From Albugo candida (Eukaryota > Oomycota > Peronosporomycetes > Albuginales > Albuginaceae): a stretch of 64,000 nucleotides of DNA. The notes below the pieces were generated by a model. It searched no databases. It saw only the letters and a program-made list of their open reading frames with translations, and had not been told where the DNA came from. Where the stretch lies: positions 62,001-126,000 of the forward strand of contig CAJNAR010000028.1 of the NCBI GenBank assembly GCA_905220665.1, read 5' to 3'. A program made the position numbers and the translations under genes. Position 1 is the first letter of the stretch. Each line of letters starts with the position of its first letter. Positions 19,850 to 30,977 of the stretch are shown here, one piece after another.

Positions 19850-21771
19850 ATGCATTGCATTCGAATGCCACCAAGTGGAACACGTCCTTGGAACATTACG
19901 TGTGTGGAAATGATATACATCATGTTGGTGGGATCGTAGCTCCAGGTAAATGCTTCAAGTTAGCGTATAACGGCCCAGAACGAAGCGCCTGGGTACTTGG
20001 CTTTTCAATCGCTATCATATTCTCATTTCTCGCCAGGTACGATCACCAACTCTTCAATTATCTCTGAAAGTTGTATGTAATCTTGAATGCTAGTGTGGGT
20101 ATTAATTTACAAAAAAAAGCTCTCAAGCAAAATGAGCTTAGTGCTAACGAACACGAACAGGATCCTCTGCCAGTTTATCGACTACCTCTCTGGATCGTTG
20201 GCTTCGTGTTGATCGTAGCTGGATCGATCCTAGATTTTGTGGCGTTCGGCCTGGCACCTCAGAGTCTATTGGCACCGCTAGCGGCATTGACACTTGTGTG
20301 GAATATGGTAACTTATCTCTGCTACCTAACCGTCTTCTTTCTCATATTACCAACTCAGATGCTAGCACCATGTTTCAATAAAGAAAAACTCGAATGCAAA
20401 GACATTGTTGCAACACTCGTTATTTTCGCTGGCGCAACTTTGGCTGTGGTATTTGCATCACACACAACACCATCTTATACCCTCACGATGCTTTTGACAC
20501 TTTACGAAAACGTTCTCACATGTGAGGTGTTTTTTATGTCTCTCCTCATGTACTTATATCGTTCGTCATTTAGGTGTTTACTTTGCATTTGTAATTGTTT
20601 GCATCGTACTCCATTATGGAATGATCAAAGTGGTGGAAACATGCCACCTCAATACTCGACAGCATCATATGATTGAGTTTGGGAGTCTAGCATTTTGGAC
20701 ACGAGTCCGTATGATCGGATACGCTGGGTATATCACACCTCAATGCGTGATTATTTGAGTGATCTCACATCCTCTTTGTAGTTTGGCTGGGACGCTTGGT
20801 GGGCAATCAGTACTCTTTGCGAAATCGTGCGCAGAGTTACTCAAGTCGAGTATGAGTGGGGACAGCCCCTTCAAACATTTTGAGACCTATGCGTTCATCG
20901 TCGCCTTATCATTCTGTCTTTTATTTCAAGTAGGCACTCGATTTTGCAATTGGTGAATTTTTCTTCATATGTTTTGTAGGTTCACTTTTTGAATTGTGGT
21001 TTACTTCATTTTGATGCGTTGTTGATGGTACCGGTGTACCAGGCGTACTGGATTGTGAGTAGTGTGCTGGGTGGAGCGATTTATTTTCAAGAAATTCGTA
21101 GTTTCTCAGTCGTGCAAGCGGCTTGTTTTGTTATTGGTATTACAACGACCATCGCAGGTGTTATTTTATTATCTCAACGAAAAATTGTACCGGAGTTGAC
21201 CCGGAAAAAGTCTGGGACGACGCATCGAGAAATGTCCGCCGTCAAAAGCAACATATCTAACCACTCACTAAGTTCGGGCTCGAGTGACGATCGCAGTGAC
21301 CGACCAAGTCGAGTATTGCCTTCATCAGCAGTCACAGAAGGCGGTGCCACGAGTGATCAACATGAGGAAATCGACCGACTGAGGTACAAGGAGTGTCTAA
21401 CGAGGGATGCAGAAGTTGAGGAGAGTAAAGCTTACGAGAGTGCGGAAGGTGTTTCCTTTACTGAGACGCATGATGCAAGTCGAGTCAGTCGTCAAGCGAT
21501 TGAAAATTATTTCGATATGTCTGCTGGCACTTGTATCACAGAACTTTTGGGTGAATTGGGTCTGGCGAGAGCAAGCCATGTCCCGTTGCATTTGCGTCGG
21601 TCTCAAACTCGGACTCCGCATCAAACGGTCGATGATATTGAAGTAGGTCTGCCAGCCTCAAGGAAAAATCCTAGAAATCCGCCGCCTAAAAGACGATCAA
21701 TTACCTTTACAGCATTCCATCGGGGTAAACAATTCAGCGAAAACTCGCAAGGGAAACAAGATTCAAGCTGA
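19850..21771 (+). CDS. NIPA-like magnesium transporter (DUF803), 5' end uncertain
   Basis: Multi-spanning membrane protein of the NIPA family (Mg2+ transporters, DMT superfamily). Exons ending/starting at 20036, 20094-20521, 20574-20727, 20782-20929 and 20980-21771; GT-AG introns of 57, 52, 54 and 50 bp. Family landmarks are the helix 1 end SVGINLQKKAL, GFVLIVAGSILDFVAFGLAP with SLLAPLAALTLVWN, GTLGGQSVLFAKSCAELL, and MVPVYQAYWIVSSVLGGAIY with FQE. About nine membrane helices precede a ~200-residue hydrophilic Ser/Arg-rich cytosolic tail. The first conserved exon has no in-frame ATG (a stop lies at 19813-19815 and the first start-like codon is TTG 19855). An ATG at 19850 joined by a 38-bp intron, or an upstream exon, must supply the start. 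The transporter call is confident, the N-terminus not. Confidence 0.82.
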
Positions 21772-22291
21772 TGTATTTCAACCAATACAAGCTGTGCCAT
21801 TATTGTATATTGAATCTGTAACAGGAGTTCAGTGGACTTTGCCTAGTTCTCGGTTGATGTACGTCGAGACTTTATAATTATAGCATAGGAATATAAACTT
21901 TGAAATGATTCCAGAAGGTGATGGAACACATCACATGTAAATTCTCGATCTCGCGTCCGGACCAGAAAAAGCGTTTCGGGTCTTTATTTATTTGAGCGCT
22001 TGTTCTTTCTGATCAGGGAAAATAACCCAAAACGCTATTCCGCACCTTAATCGCAGAAACCATAAAAGGTGAGAGGATTACCGGCACTCAAGTTTATTTT
22101 CTCTTAAAATCCGACAAAAGAGACATATTGAACTTTAAGCATTGCCTTTCTTGTTACTTTGGCACACTTCGTGGAGCCCCTGTATCACGCAACTAAGCTT
22201 TGATGGCCGGTAAGAAAAGCACGACATGTCTATAGCAATCATATTTTCAAGTATTTTATTATTGAGATATTACAGCATATAACCGACCAGA
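21772..22291. other. Intergenic 3' regions of convergent genes
   Basis: About 520 bp between the convergent NIPA-like and Nudix stops. A/T-rich; no gene seen. Confidence 0.5.
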
Positions 22292-22958
22292 TCACGTAAG
22301 AATAGCGGATAAGTAGCGTTTCAATGCAAACATTCCATCTGCCGTGAATTCAGCTTTACGCATAAGAATTTCATCCAATTCCATAAGTAAGACATCATCA
22401 ACCTCTTCCTTTTCAAGAACTAATTCTCCATCATACGTGCACTCATACAGTGTGCCCCATATACTACCCCGTTCTTCGCTATAATAGAATGTATCAATAC
22501 GTTGTAATGGCACGTCCTTGATTCCCATTTCTTCAAACAATTCCCGTTCTGCTGCCGAATACACATCTTCACCATATTGCACAATTCCACTTGTCACTGG
22601 ATTCAGTAGTCCTGCACTGAAATCCTTCTGCATGGACCGTCGTTGCACGTAGAATTGACCACTACAAGTCACATGTCAGTTATCTGTTGGCACGTTTGAG
22701 GTCATGATATACCTTCTGCTTCGTACAATGATATACACCACACGGAACGGTAATCTGAATTCGCGCTAAAAGATTTATACGATGAGTATACGCTGAATAC
22801 GGTGTCGCACTGGGAATCTTACAGCCACTGCGCGATCAGCTTTTCCAACGACTTCATTCTTTGAATTAACGATACAAATCTACACAACTTGGATAAGTGC
22901 GCGTTCATTGTGTGTGAAGAGTGTTCGAGCGCACCTGTTCGCTGTTTGTCCACGTCAT
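22292..22958 (-). CDS. Nudix hydrolase, four exons
   Basis: Minus-strand exons 22958-22935 (24 bp), 22879-22823, 22765-22713 and 22661-22292; introns of 55, 57 and 51 bp, all GT-AG; 167 residues. The Nudix box is complete at 70-92: G-x5-E-x7-REL-F-EE-M-G-I (Gly70, Glu76, Arg84, Glu88, Glu89, Gly91). The preceding RVVYIIVRSRSGQFYVQRRS and LLNPVTSGIV resemble the YfcD/IDI-like subgroup, which hydrolyses nucleoside-diphosphate-linked compounds; the substrate is unknown. The tiny first exon (MTWTNSEQ) was placed because its splice phase restores the motif VNSKNEVVGKADR typical of this subgroup. No targeting signal is seen. High confidence in the family, moderate in exon 1. Confidence 0.87.
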
Positions 22959-25900
22959 CTTGAAGTTTGCGTCTCAAATTGAATAATGTATAACGGACAG
23001 CGTAGACATGGATAGTCCAAATCGTAAGTTCCGTCTTCGAGTTCTATATCATATGTAATAAACTGAACACGCAATATGTCCTGTGAGACTTATGACCACC
23101 CTCGAGAGATTATATTTCATCACCGTCCAACAGTACTGTACCATATTCCCACTAGACTTACTGCCACTATTATATAGGGAAGTTCGCTTGTCCACTTTGA
23201 AAACCATGTGCGCTCGCTGTGATTGCATAGAGTGGTTGATGGTACTAGGTGCGATTTTTACGTAGCAGGTTACCTAATGCGCCTCTAGCAGTGCGTCAAT
23301 TACGTAGAATGTAGTCCGACACCTCGTGTCTTTCAGGGTCTCAAGCCACTACCAGGTCAATTACTGTGCATAACTTTGATATGATGCCGCGATATATCTC
23401 AATTGATTGCATTGTAAACGGCTGTATTTCTTTCGATCACCTTGTAGAAGGTCTTGTTCCCGAATTTGGTTAACGGGAAGTAACGTCAAACTGATAACGC
23501 ACGCATGACAGCAATGCGAAAGAGTCGGTAGAGGGAGTAGTCGTATTTATGATGTGAGTGTCACAATTCTGGAGAATAATCGCCGTGCACACGATTGTAT
23601 CGAGCGATGCACAGTTAGTGTGTGTAAAAGACGTCGATGAAGCAAAGTTGATTTCTCGTAAGTCTATACAGGACACAGTAATCAGGAATATGGGAACAAT
23701 GTCTAAGAAATTCGATTGGTACTATCATAAAGAAAAGTGGCAGTCAACTTTGACTCACACTCCTGAAATAATTTACTTTCGGGTTACGGTGTCCTTCTAT
23801 GAGATGCGATTGCTGGAGAAATCATTGTTCTTGCTCCATTTATTATGGGTTTTGTAGACCGATGTGCGGCTAGCTACATACCCGTTACATTTCGGTTTGG
23901 GCTGACATTGCAATGTATTCCATCCTTTGTATTAGATTTAAGTCACGCGTAACATATAATCTACCTACCAGCACTGGTCGCACCATCAATCAGGTGATCG
24001 TACCACGCATTTGTATCGATGTACGAAAGTCTTACTCTTTTTATTGATGCCCGGCGAAGAATAAGAACATGGTGCCCCTGATGTGCAGATGTCATCGACA
24101 CAGCAAGGGTCCGTTTTTTATCTCTGTGACTGGGCTGTGTGAATGAAAACATTCAAAGCATCGATCAGACATCTCGCCTCGCTAATGAAAGCTGCCAAGT
24201 ATGCTAGATCAAATTCAGCTGGCTGATAGTCCCAACAATGCAATAGACTAACCTTCTGCATTATCACAACTTAGTTGACCCAGCAAGCAAGTTTTCATCA
24301 ACGCAATCCCCCAGTATCCCTAGGTTTACGAGTTCTTTTTTTTTGGTATGTGGCACATATCACGATGCATGTGTTTGAGTTAGATGCCGCATTAGGGCTA
24401 ACTCGAGTGTCGATCAGAAATCTGTGATTGAAATGATGTTTTATGTGGGATGCAAAGCGTGAAGTTGCAGTAGGTGAGTATCAAAATACTTATCCCTCCA
24501 CCGAACGAATGAGAGCAAAACTTAGATCGAGTCAAGCCAACACTCGCAAACGAAACAACCGCGAATACCTGTAACCACCACCTGATCACGGCCGAGGCTT
24601 GTCAGGCACGCCTCAAACCTTATCTTTACTAAGCAGATATTATCTGTACCACCTCCACCGGTGATTTGAGACGTCTAATGCATAAAGCATAATTTGAGAT
24701 TACGCCGAATCACCTTTCCGATAAAAAAAAGCTGAAAATCGAAATTTTTGGCACAACAAAGAGTAACTTCTATACAAATGTAAGAAAGCTGCCAGTTTGT
24801 TCACATGTTGAGGCAAAGCAGACATAGATAAGAGGTGACAAGACGATCTGTCTAGCGTTAATAAGTAGACTGACTCGGCTCGTGTTATGGCACAAATAGG
24901 CAAGAATTGAAAGAGTTACTTTTTAGGTACTAATATAGGAGCTGCCTAGATAGTTGGTCAGCAGAAAGAAGTGATTACAAAGACCGTTTAGAACGTCATG
25001 AAAGTATAACTCACCAAGATCGTTTAAATCATGAAACAATGCTGGAAGACTTCAGATACCCAAAATTAGAGACCTCAAAACGGGACGTATTGTATGTCGG
25101 GCTAGCGTGCGAGACTTTCAACAATGTGACAACCGCGGTTTGATGTAAGTCTGCAAGGAAAGCCCTAAAGCGTATTTCGGATGAGATTTATACTTGCCAA
25201 TAGCACCAGAACTCTTCATAAACTTCTCGAAATCAGCAGTTTGGACTGAGGACGGCAGTATTGAGATTGACAGATATTAGCATTTCAATGGTATAATACA
25301 GCCAACGCGAGAAATAGGACCGCGAATTGCGCTTCTTCCAGCCGAGAAGGTCTTCAACTGTAATATGGGGAACACGAATACTCTCCCTCAATTGCAAACC
25401 TACATTTGTCGCTTGATCTTCTATGAAAGCTGTCAGGAAGGTTACCGAAAGAATCGTTATGAAAGATCTGTCGTAGTGCTTGCCTTTCACCATAGAGAGG
25501 CTTTAGGATCCTATAGAAAACCTCGTTCCGTTGATGTCAGGATCAAAAGTGTTCTTTCGCACTCGGGTTCTCCGAAGAAACCGGATATAATTGCGCTACT
25601 GAATTCCATTAGAGTCCAAGATCGAAGACGGATCTATAAGATCAAACGTACATTTGGAGCATCACGCTGCTGAACCCATTGCTCATCAACCCTTAAGGAA
25701 TCACGATACCATAAAAATTGCTTGACTTGACCTGATTAATGTGGTTCCGGACGTTAACTGCAGCAAGAAGTTCCTCTTCTTAACGTAAAATTCGCTTATA
25801 CAATAAACTCTCGGACGAAATGCTAATCAATTGAAAATGGGACTCCTTTACATCGATTCAATGCTCAAAAGTTGAGCGACGAAAGGAGTATCATCAATTT

Positions 25901-26288
25901 CAAAAGGTCAGTACGCTCACCGAATATAATGTAAATGTGAAGTCCTGGCAAAATGAAGATAAATCTTTTTTGCTTGCAATAGCCAATTATGAAGGTAAAA
26001 ACAAGGTAATACCAAAGCTGTTTTTAGCATTGTTGGAGATTGGCTTCGAAGCTATGTACTTGGTGCATATCAAAACTTTATAAATGGACTTGTAGAGACG
26101 GTGGCTGAACATGCTTCATGTTGAGCGCTCTACTTGAGGTCACAGCAACTCGTTTGAAAAAGCAGGGCGCTAGTTGCCGTTGGGTTGAGACTCATCTCAT
26201 TTCATACTTTCTGATTTACAAGAGTAGTCACAACTTTAGCTTATTCAATAACATATATTATATAATTACAAAAAGAGTTGTGCTTTTT
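22959..26288. other. Gene-poor 3.3-kb interval
   Basis: The longest stretch here without a supportable gene. Short frames (for example 23558-23857 plus, 25233-25493 minus, 25365-25673 plus) show no domain, signal peptide or splice-extendable continuity. A plus-strand stretch near 24970-25140 reads as a charged peptide (HQDRLNHETMLEDF) and may be decayed coding sequence. No terminal repeats, reverse transcriptase or transposase motif was recognised. Confidence 0.45.
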
Positions 26289-27834
26289 CTATAATACTAG
26301 CTTATGTCCTTTTCGTATTGGCTGCAGTAAATCATCTTCGAATAGATCTGTAATTTCGACTTTTACCGTTTCATTCCTTCGCAGCATATCCGCTTCGATC
26401 TCTATCTCGCCCGCAAAAGTGTCGGCTAAGCGTGGCATTAGCGTATTGTGTTGATTCGTATCAAAGCAGCCATTAGTTGAAGATCTTTTTCTGTTATCAA
26501 AAGAGCTGTTTGCTTTGCTCAACGTCGAATACTCCGAAAGCCTGCAGGATACTCTCTTTGACCGATACTGATCTATGTTGGCCAAGGAGGCAGCTCGGAG
26601 CATCTCATCCAGCTCACCACTTTCTAAAAGCTCCTCAGGCGACATATCGTTGAAAGACGCCAATCCTCTCGTGCTGCCAAAGCTCAATAAACTCGCGGAA
26701 CTGGAGCGCAGCAAAAGCTCTGCTAGGATCTCGGCATCATTCTGATCCATTTCTTCGTTAACCGCGTTATTTGACCGAAGTGATTTGGCTTCATTTGAAG
26801 TTGAAGATGCGATAATGGAATCGACATTGGGCACGGAAGGTAAGCTCAGCGTTCTTTCACCTTCTTCTTCTTCTTGATTTGTGCCATTATACTTCACATG
26901 GTTTCTTGGTGCGGCGATATTCGACTTTCCCGTACTTTGTAGGCTATTCCTATTGATGCCGGATATAAGCCGTGGTCGACCGGGTTTGGTAACGGATTTT
27001 GCAGCGGGATTCAGCTGCTTCCATCGAGTCTTCACTGCATCATCTGTTCGTCCCTGAGAAGAAGATGTGAAGAACTGAGATTGCATGGAATTTGTTCTCT
27101 AAATACCGGTAAAAGCTCTGCGATTTTAGTCCACCGATTTCCGATCGATTCGTACATAGTTTGTATGAGTTTATCTTCTTCTCGCGTAAACGGTCTGAAA
27201 GAGAAAGTTATTATTGATGTTGATTGAAACTAAGCTCAGTACGAACGCTTTGGTAATGCTTGGATCCAAATGGTTCTTCCATCGTTCTCGACACTGTTTG
27301 GCAGTCCGTCCGGGAATGTTTGACGATACTTCTGCCCAGGAATGGCAGCCCCGCAAAACCATTTTCTCCAATACATAGTCTTCATCACGACTCCAATGTC
27401 CTTTGACAAGTCCTGGCTTTAAGACTTTACTCCAGCGCTGTAAACATTGAGCGTGGTTTCGACCAGGAACGTATAACGCAATGGTCTGACGTAAATAATG
27501 TAAGCTACATAAAACATGTGCGTATTTTGGGGTCGAACCTTCCAATTGCACTGGCCAATGGCTTCGACGGCATTTCGAAGTGCCTCGTCCTAATGGATAA
27601 AATTAGTGATGCGCAGCATTTATTTCAGCCTATAAAGTCTCACTTGTTCTGATGTCCATCGTTTGCTGCTCAACGCCAACTGAGAACCAATCTCCTTTGA
27701 GCTTTGCGTCACACCTTGGCGGTTAGAGTAGTTCTCGTCGCGTGCTCGTTTACTATAATACACAAACCGCACTAAGTCACGTCCAAGTCACATGTTGTGG
27801 AAACGTACATGCCAAATTCTGAAAGCTTAAACAT
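26289..27834 (-). CDS. Three-repeat (R1R2R3) MYB transcription factor
   Basis: Six minus-strand exons: 27834-27809, 27752-27644, 27589-27539, 27485-27247, 27194-27107 and 27053-26289; GT-AG introns of 56, 54, 53, 52 and 53 bp; 425 residues. Splicing assembles three MYB repeats: R1 about 41-90 (KRWTSEQDEALRNAV, then WKTIALYVPGR), R2 about 92-140 (HWSRDEDYVLEKMV, SWAEVSSNIPGR, QCRERWKNHLDP) and R3 about 143-192 (PFTREEDKLIQTM, RWTKIAELLPGRTDDAVKTRW). The recognition-helix signatures PGRTAKQCRERW and GRTDDAVKTRW are intact, so sequence-specific DNA binding in the nucleus is expected. The remaining ~230 residues are acidic and Ser-rich, possibly an activation region. c-MYB-like three-repeat proteins regulate cell cycle or development in protists; targets here are unknown. 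Introns interrupt every repeat. Confidence 0.92.
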
Positions 27835-28188
27835 GAGATCGAGTGAGTGGTATAAATCAAGCGATCGAATTGTGCTGCCAAGTTGTGAATAGGAGGAAGC
27901 GGTTCACAAGCAAGTTACGTCGAGAATGACAATCCTTGGGGTTTTACCCCTACGCTAGGTGGTGACTCATGCTTACTATAATTAGGTCAGTCAGATCGCT
28001 CAAATTGGTCACTGTAGGGTCGACATGACGTGTTATGATGTTTCTGCGTAACTTCTTGTAACGAACATATCTAACACGTTTCTATCGTGATAAATGACAC
28101 CATAGCGTGACATTCAACGTGTCACGACGTTATGACAATGACACGATCCAATACAATTACCAAGTTTATTTTCATTGCCTGATATTCA
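27835..28188. promoter_or_regulatory. Divergent intergenic region with short palindromes
   Basis: A 354-bp divergent promoter region between the MYB and membrane-protein genes. It has several TGACA/TGTCA-like words, including an inverted pair CGTGACA (28108-28114) and TGTCACG (28122-28128). Factor binding is only a possibility. Confidence 0.3.
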
Positions 28189-29111
28189 ATGCATCAGGAC
28201 TGGTTGCTGCTTGCGTGGATGTCAATCCATAAAGCAGCGTCTGAAAATGCCGATACAATTTGTAAAGTCAGCAGATGTTTCGTATCCGGCTCCATACTTC
28301 CGCATGATTGTACAAGTCAAAAGTGTCCGCCGTGTGTGAAGAAAGTGATTTTTGGCATCTCCAAATGTTATGACCTGAATAGCACGCATACGTGTGCCTC
28401 AAGTTACACGTATTGTCCACAGCTGGCAGATTCTTCCAGTACGTGATATTATCAGTTTTATATGCGGACTCCGGGTAATCTCTGCATACAACAGGTATGA
28501 ATGCTACGCTCATCTCAGGCACCACAGAAAAGAACACAAAGGCCGCAATTACCAATGTCATCACTCCAACCAATAAAACAGAGTCAAATATTAGTCAACC
28601 ATCGAATACCTCGATAAAGCAAGAGTTTGATACTCCGGCACTATCTATAGGGGTACCTCAACTAACCGATCAAGTGAAGAAGAATGACACATCAATGCCA
28701 CTGGAGCCTGTAGCAGCTACCAGTCCGAATTCTACCACTGGTATCACGCTTATGATCGCAGCTTTAGTAGGCGCTGTGGTCGCGTTGATTGTGGCTGGAG
28801 TTGCACGTTATTATTGGAAACGTGTTCATAGCGACGAAGAGGATGATGATTCATTCAATCGGTCAAATGACCTCAGCGAGCAGTACCATTCTTATCGCCA
28901 GGCCAAAAATTCCAACATTTCACCAAAGTTTAACCGCGATGTTTACTCACCGCAGCAACATAGAGTGGAGAATCCTTCCGTGAACGAACACCCAGGACAA
29001 CGAAGTGGTGAAATAGCTTCGATCCAGTCTCTTATACACCCGCTGAATCGCCCCAGTACACCGTCAATTGAGTCGAAGCGGGCGGGGAGTACCGTATCCG
29101 TGGAGTTCTGA
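28189..29111 (+). CDS. Single-pass membrane protein with Cys-rich ectodomain, unknown function
   Basis: Two exons, 28189-28438 and 28495-29111, with a 56-bp GT-AG intron; 288 residues. The N-terminus has a short hydrophobic run (WLLLAWM) that could be a weak signal peptide. It is followed by a region with about ten cysteines (CKVSRCF, CTSQKCPPC, CYDLNSTHTC), then a Thr/Ser/Asn-rich stalk with many NxS/T sequons, one membrane helix (about 28741-28810; MIAALVGAVVALIVAGVARYYW) and a hydrophilic cytoplasmic tail rich in Ser, Gln and His. The topology fits a type I surface glycoprotein. No family is recognised; a further upstream exon supplying a stronger signal peptide cannot be excluded. It ends only 34 bp before the next gene on the same strand. 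Confidence 0.65.
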
Positions 29112-29145
29112 TACCATCTACGCTATTGGCTAGAATTCACACCGC

Positions 29146-30511
29146 ATGACGACGGTTTCCCATTCGTCAACACGAAAAGCTCACGCTGATGTGATTGTAC
29201 GTTGCGTACCAGCATTTTCACGGACGCGGCTGTTTCACAAAAGGTTCTAGGGCGATGTCGCACTTGCAGGGAAATTGATAAGCGCAGGCGAGATCATGAA
29301 ACGAATTGATCTTGTGGGAGCATCAGCATGCAGACATGTGAGCAACAAAGCATGTGTCACAGTAGCCATTGATACGTTCAAGATGGAGCGCACGCTCTTC
29401 CACGGGGACTTTGTACGCCTCGAAGCTATCGTGAATCGCACGGGGAAGTCGTCACTTGTCACACAGGCAGATCGCTATTGTCCTACTTTGATGTCTCCGC
29501 GTGACCTTATATCTGGGTCGTCTAGGTCAGCGCGTATCGTCATGATACTGCGACTCAGGAATTTCAACTCGCATGTAATGCCATACTTACATTCGTTGCC
29601 ATCGACGAGAATGGGAAGCCAACGCACGGCCTTCCTGTGATTGCATATCCAGAAGAGCAAGTCATGCAGGCTTTTTTGAATCACCGCAATCATCTTGACA
29701 CAAAATGGAAATCGGCAATCCAAAAAGTGAAAGAAATCGTGCCAATCACTTCTGGAATCGTTCAACAATTCAAACGTGATCATCAGATGCCTTTGAACCA
29801 CCTCACTCAGCTAAAAGTAGATATCCAGGACACGACTACGGAATTATGTGGTGGCTTTCTATACAAAGATGCAAATGCGCTTCATCAAGTGTTTGGTGGC
29901 GTTATCATTAGCTGGATGGTTTGTTATGATGTCATCGCCTTACAAGTGAAAATTTATTGTAACTGATAGGATCGAGCTGCAGTACAATGCGCTCGTAAGC
30001 TTACGAAGAACATGTACATGGCGACGATAGGTATCAGCCGCTTGCATTTCAAATTGCCCATCCTTGTCTCGGATGAGATTATCGTACGAGCACAAGTCTG
30101 CCACGTCAGGTACACATCCCTTCTCACGCGTGGAATTCCATCTCGATGATGTCGCACACGTAGAACTTTTGTTCTCGAGATCGAAGTGGCGGTATACCGA
30201 TCCGTACCTTTCAAACCTCCGCAACACTCTCACAGCGGGTACGCTTATGCATGTTTCATATCATGATGGTAACTAACCAGGATTCTAGGTATTTCTCAGT
30301 AATCAATGTGGACGAGAAGAATCAGCCAATGCGAGTTCAGGCTCAGGTGTATGCGACCGAAACGGATCAAGATGGTATGCGTGCAATATTGCAAGCACTT
30401 CATTGGCAGGTGCTTGAGAAAAAAGATCAGGTTTCGCAAACATTTCCCATAGTTCCTATTCGCTTCATGAGAAATGGCCAGACTCAATCAGAGCTTGCGA
30501 GTAATCTGTAA
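29146..30511 (+). CDS. Acyl-CoA thioesterase with two hotdog domains
   Basis: Six exons: 29146-29196, 29251-29457, 29526-29918, 29970-30109, 30164-30238 and 30289-30511; GT-AG introns of 54, 68, 51, 54 and 50 bp; 362 residues. Hotdog 1 (about 18-150) has SAGEIMKRIDLVGASACRH, CVTVAIDTF and GDFVRLEAIVNRTGKSSL. Hotdog 2 (about 190-350) has HQVFGGVIISWMDRAA, LPILVSDEI and GYFSVINVDEKNQP. The pattern (small residue-GG/AG-E/V-I-x-x-W/R-[IM]-D, helix with conserved Asp) is that of ACOT-type thioesterases with tandem hotdogs, which hydrolyse acyl-CoA to free acid and CoA. No clear transit peptide is seen. All introns keep frame through conserved blocks, which supports the model. The sub-type (ACOT7 versus ACOT9/12) is undecided. 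Confidence 0.87.
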
Positions 30512-30977
30512 TAGTTATTATGTTGAAATATCCGCTTTGTGATAGCCCAACATTTTTGTTGTGTGTGTTTATGATACAGATATCAAAACCGGCTTTTTTC
30601 TTGTTGAAGGGAAACATAGCACTAGCGAGTCTGCAACACTCTGCGTCTCTTTCTCCCTTATAGGACTATGCATGGCTGCTAATTGGACCCATGCGGCACG
30701 CGAGAGGGTGAGAAGATTAGGGTCGAGAAAACGTATCGAGTTAGGACAAGTGATTGGGTAGTAATGTAGTACTTGGTTGCCATGCGATTTAAATAATTCG
30801 TCTGTCAGCAAGTAGAAACGCTACATAGTATAGCTCTATAATTACCGTTAGAGATGTTAGTACTACAAGTACAACTACATTTGCGGCTAAAGTAATTTGT
30901 ACACGCACGGTATAGAATTGTGCCTCACTACCCAGATCGAAAACGTGGCAGCGCAGTTGACGACTTTTGTTTCAAGT
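30512..30977. other. Intergenic region upstream of the 993-residue ORF
   Basis: 466 bp between two plus-strand genes. The frame at 30561-30761 has no recognisable content. Part of the downstream gene's 5' untranslated region or a first exon could lie here. Confidence 0.4.

Noticed and set aside
19496..19855. 119-codon minus-strand frame
   Set aside because: No recognisable content, low-quality composition, and overlaps the likely promoter or 5' end of the NIPA-like gene.
25365..25673. 102-codon plus-strand frame in the gene-poor island
   Set aside because: Basic random-looking peptide; no domain, signal or splice continuity.
22959..26288. Possible retrotransposon or DNA transposon remnant
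   Set aside because: No reverse transcriptase, integrase, transposase or terminal repeat motif could be seen.
29229..29276. Short 26-bp intron in the thioesterase first exon
   Set aside because: A 54-bp intron (29197-29250) fits the local size range and gives the better hotdog start.
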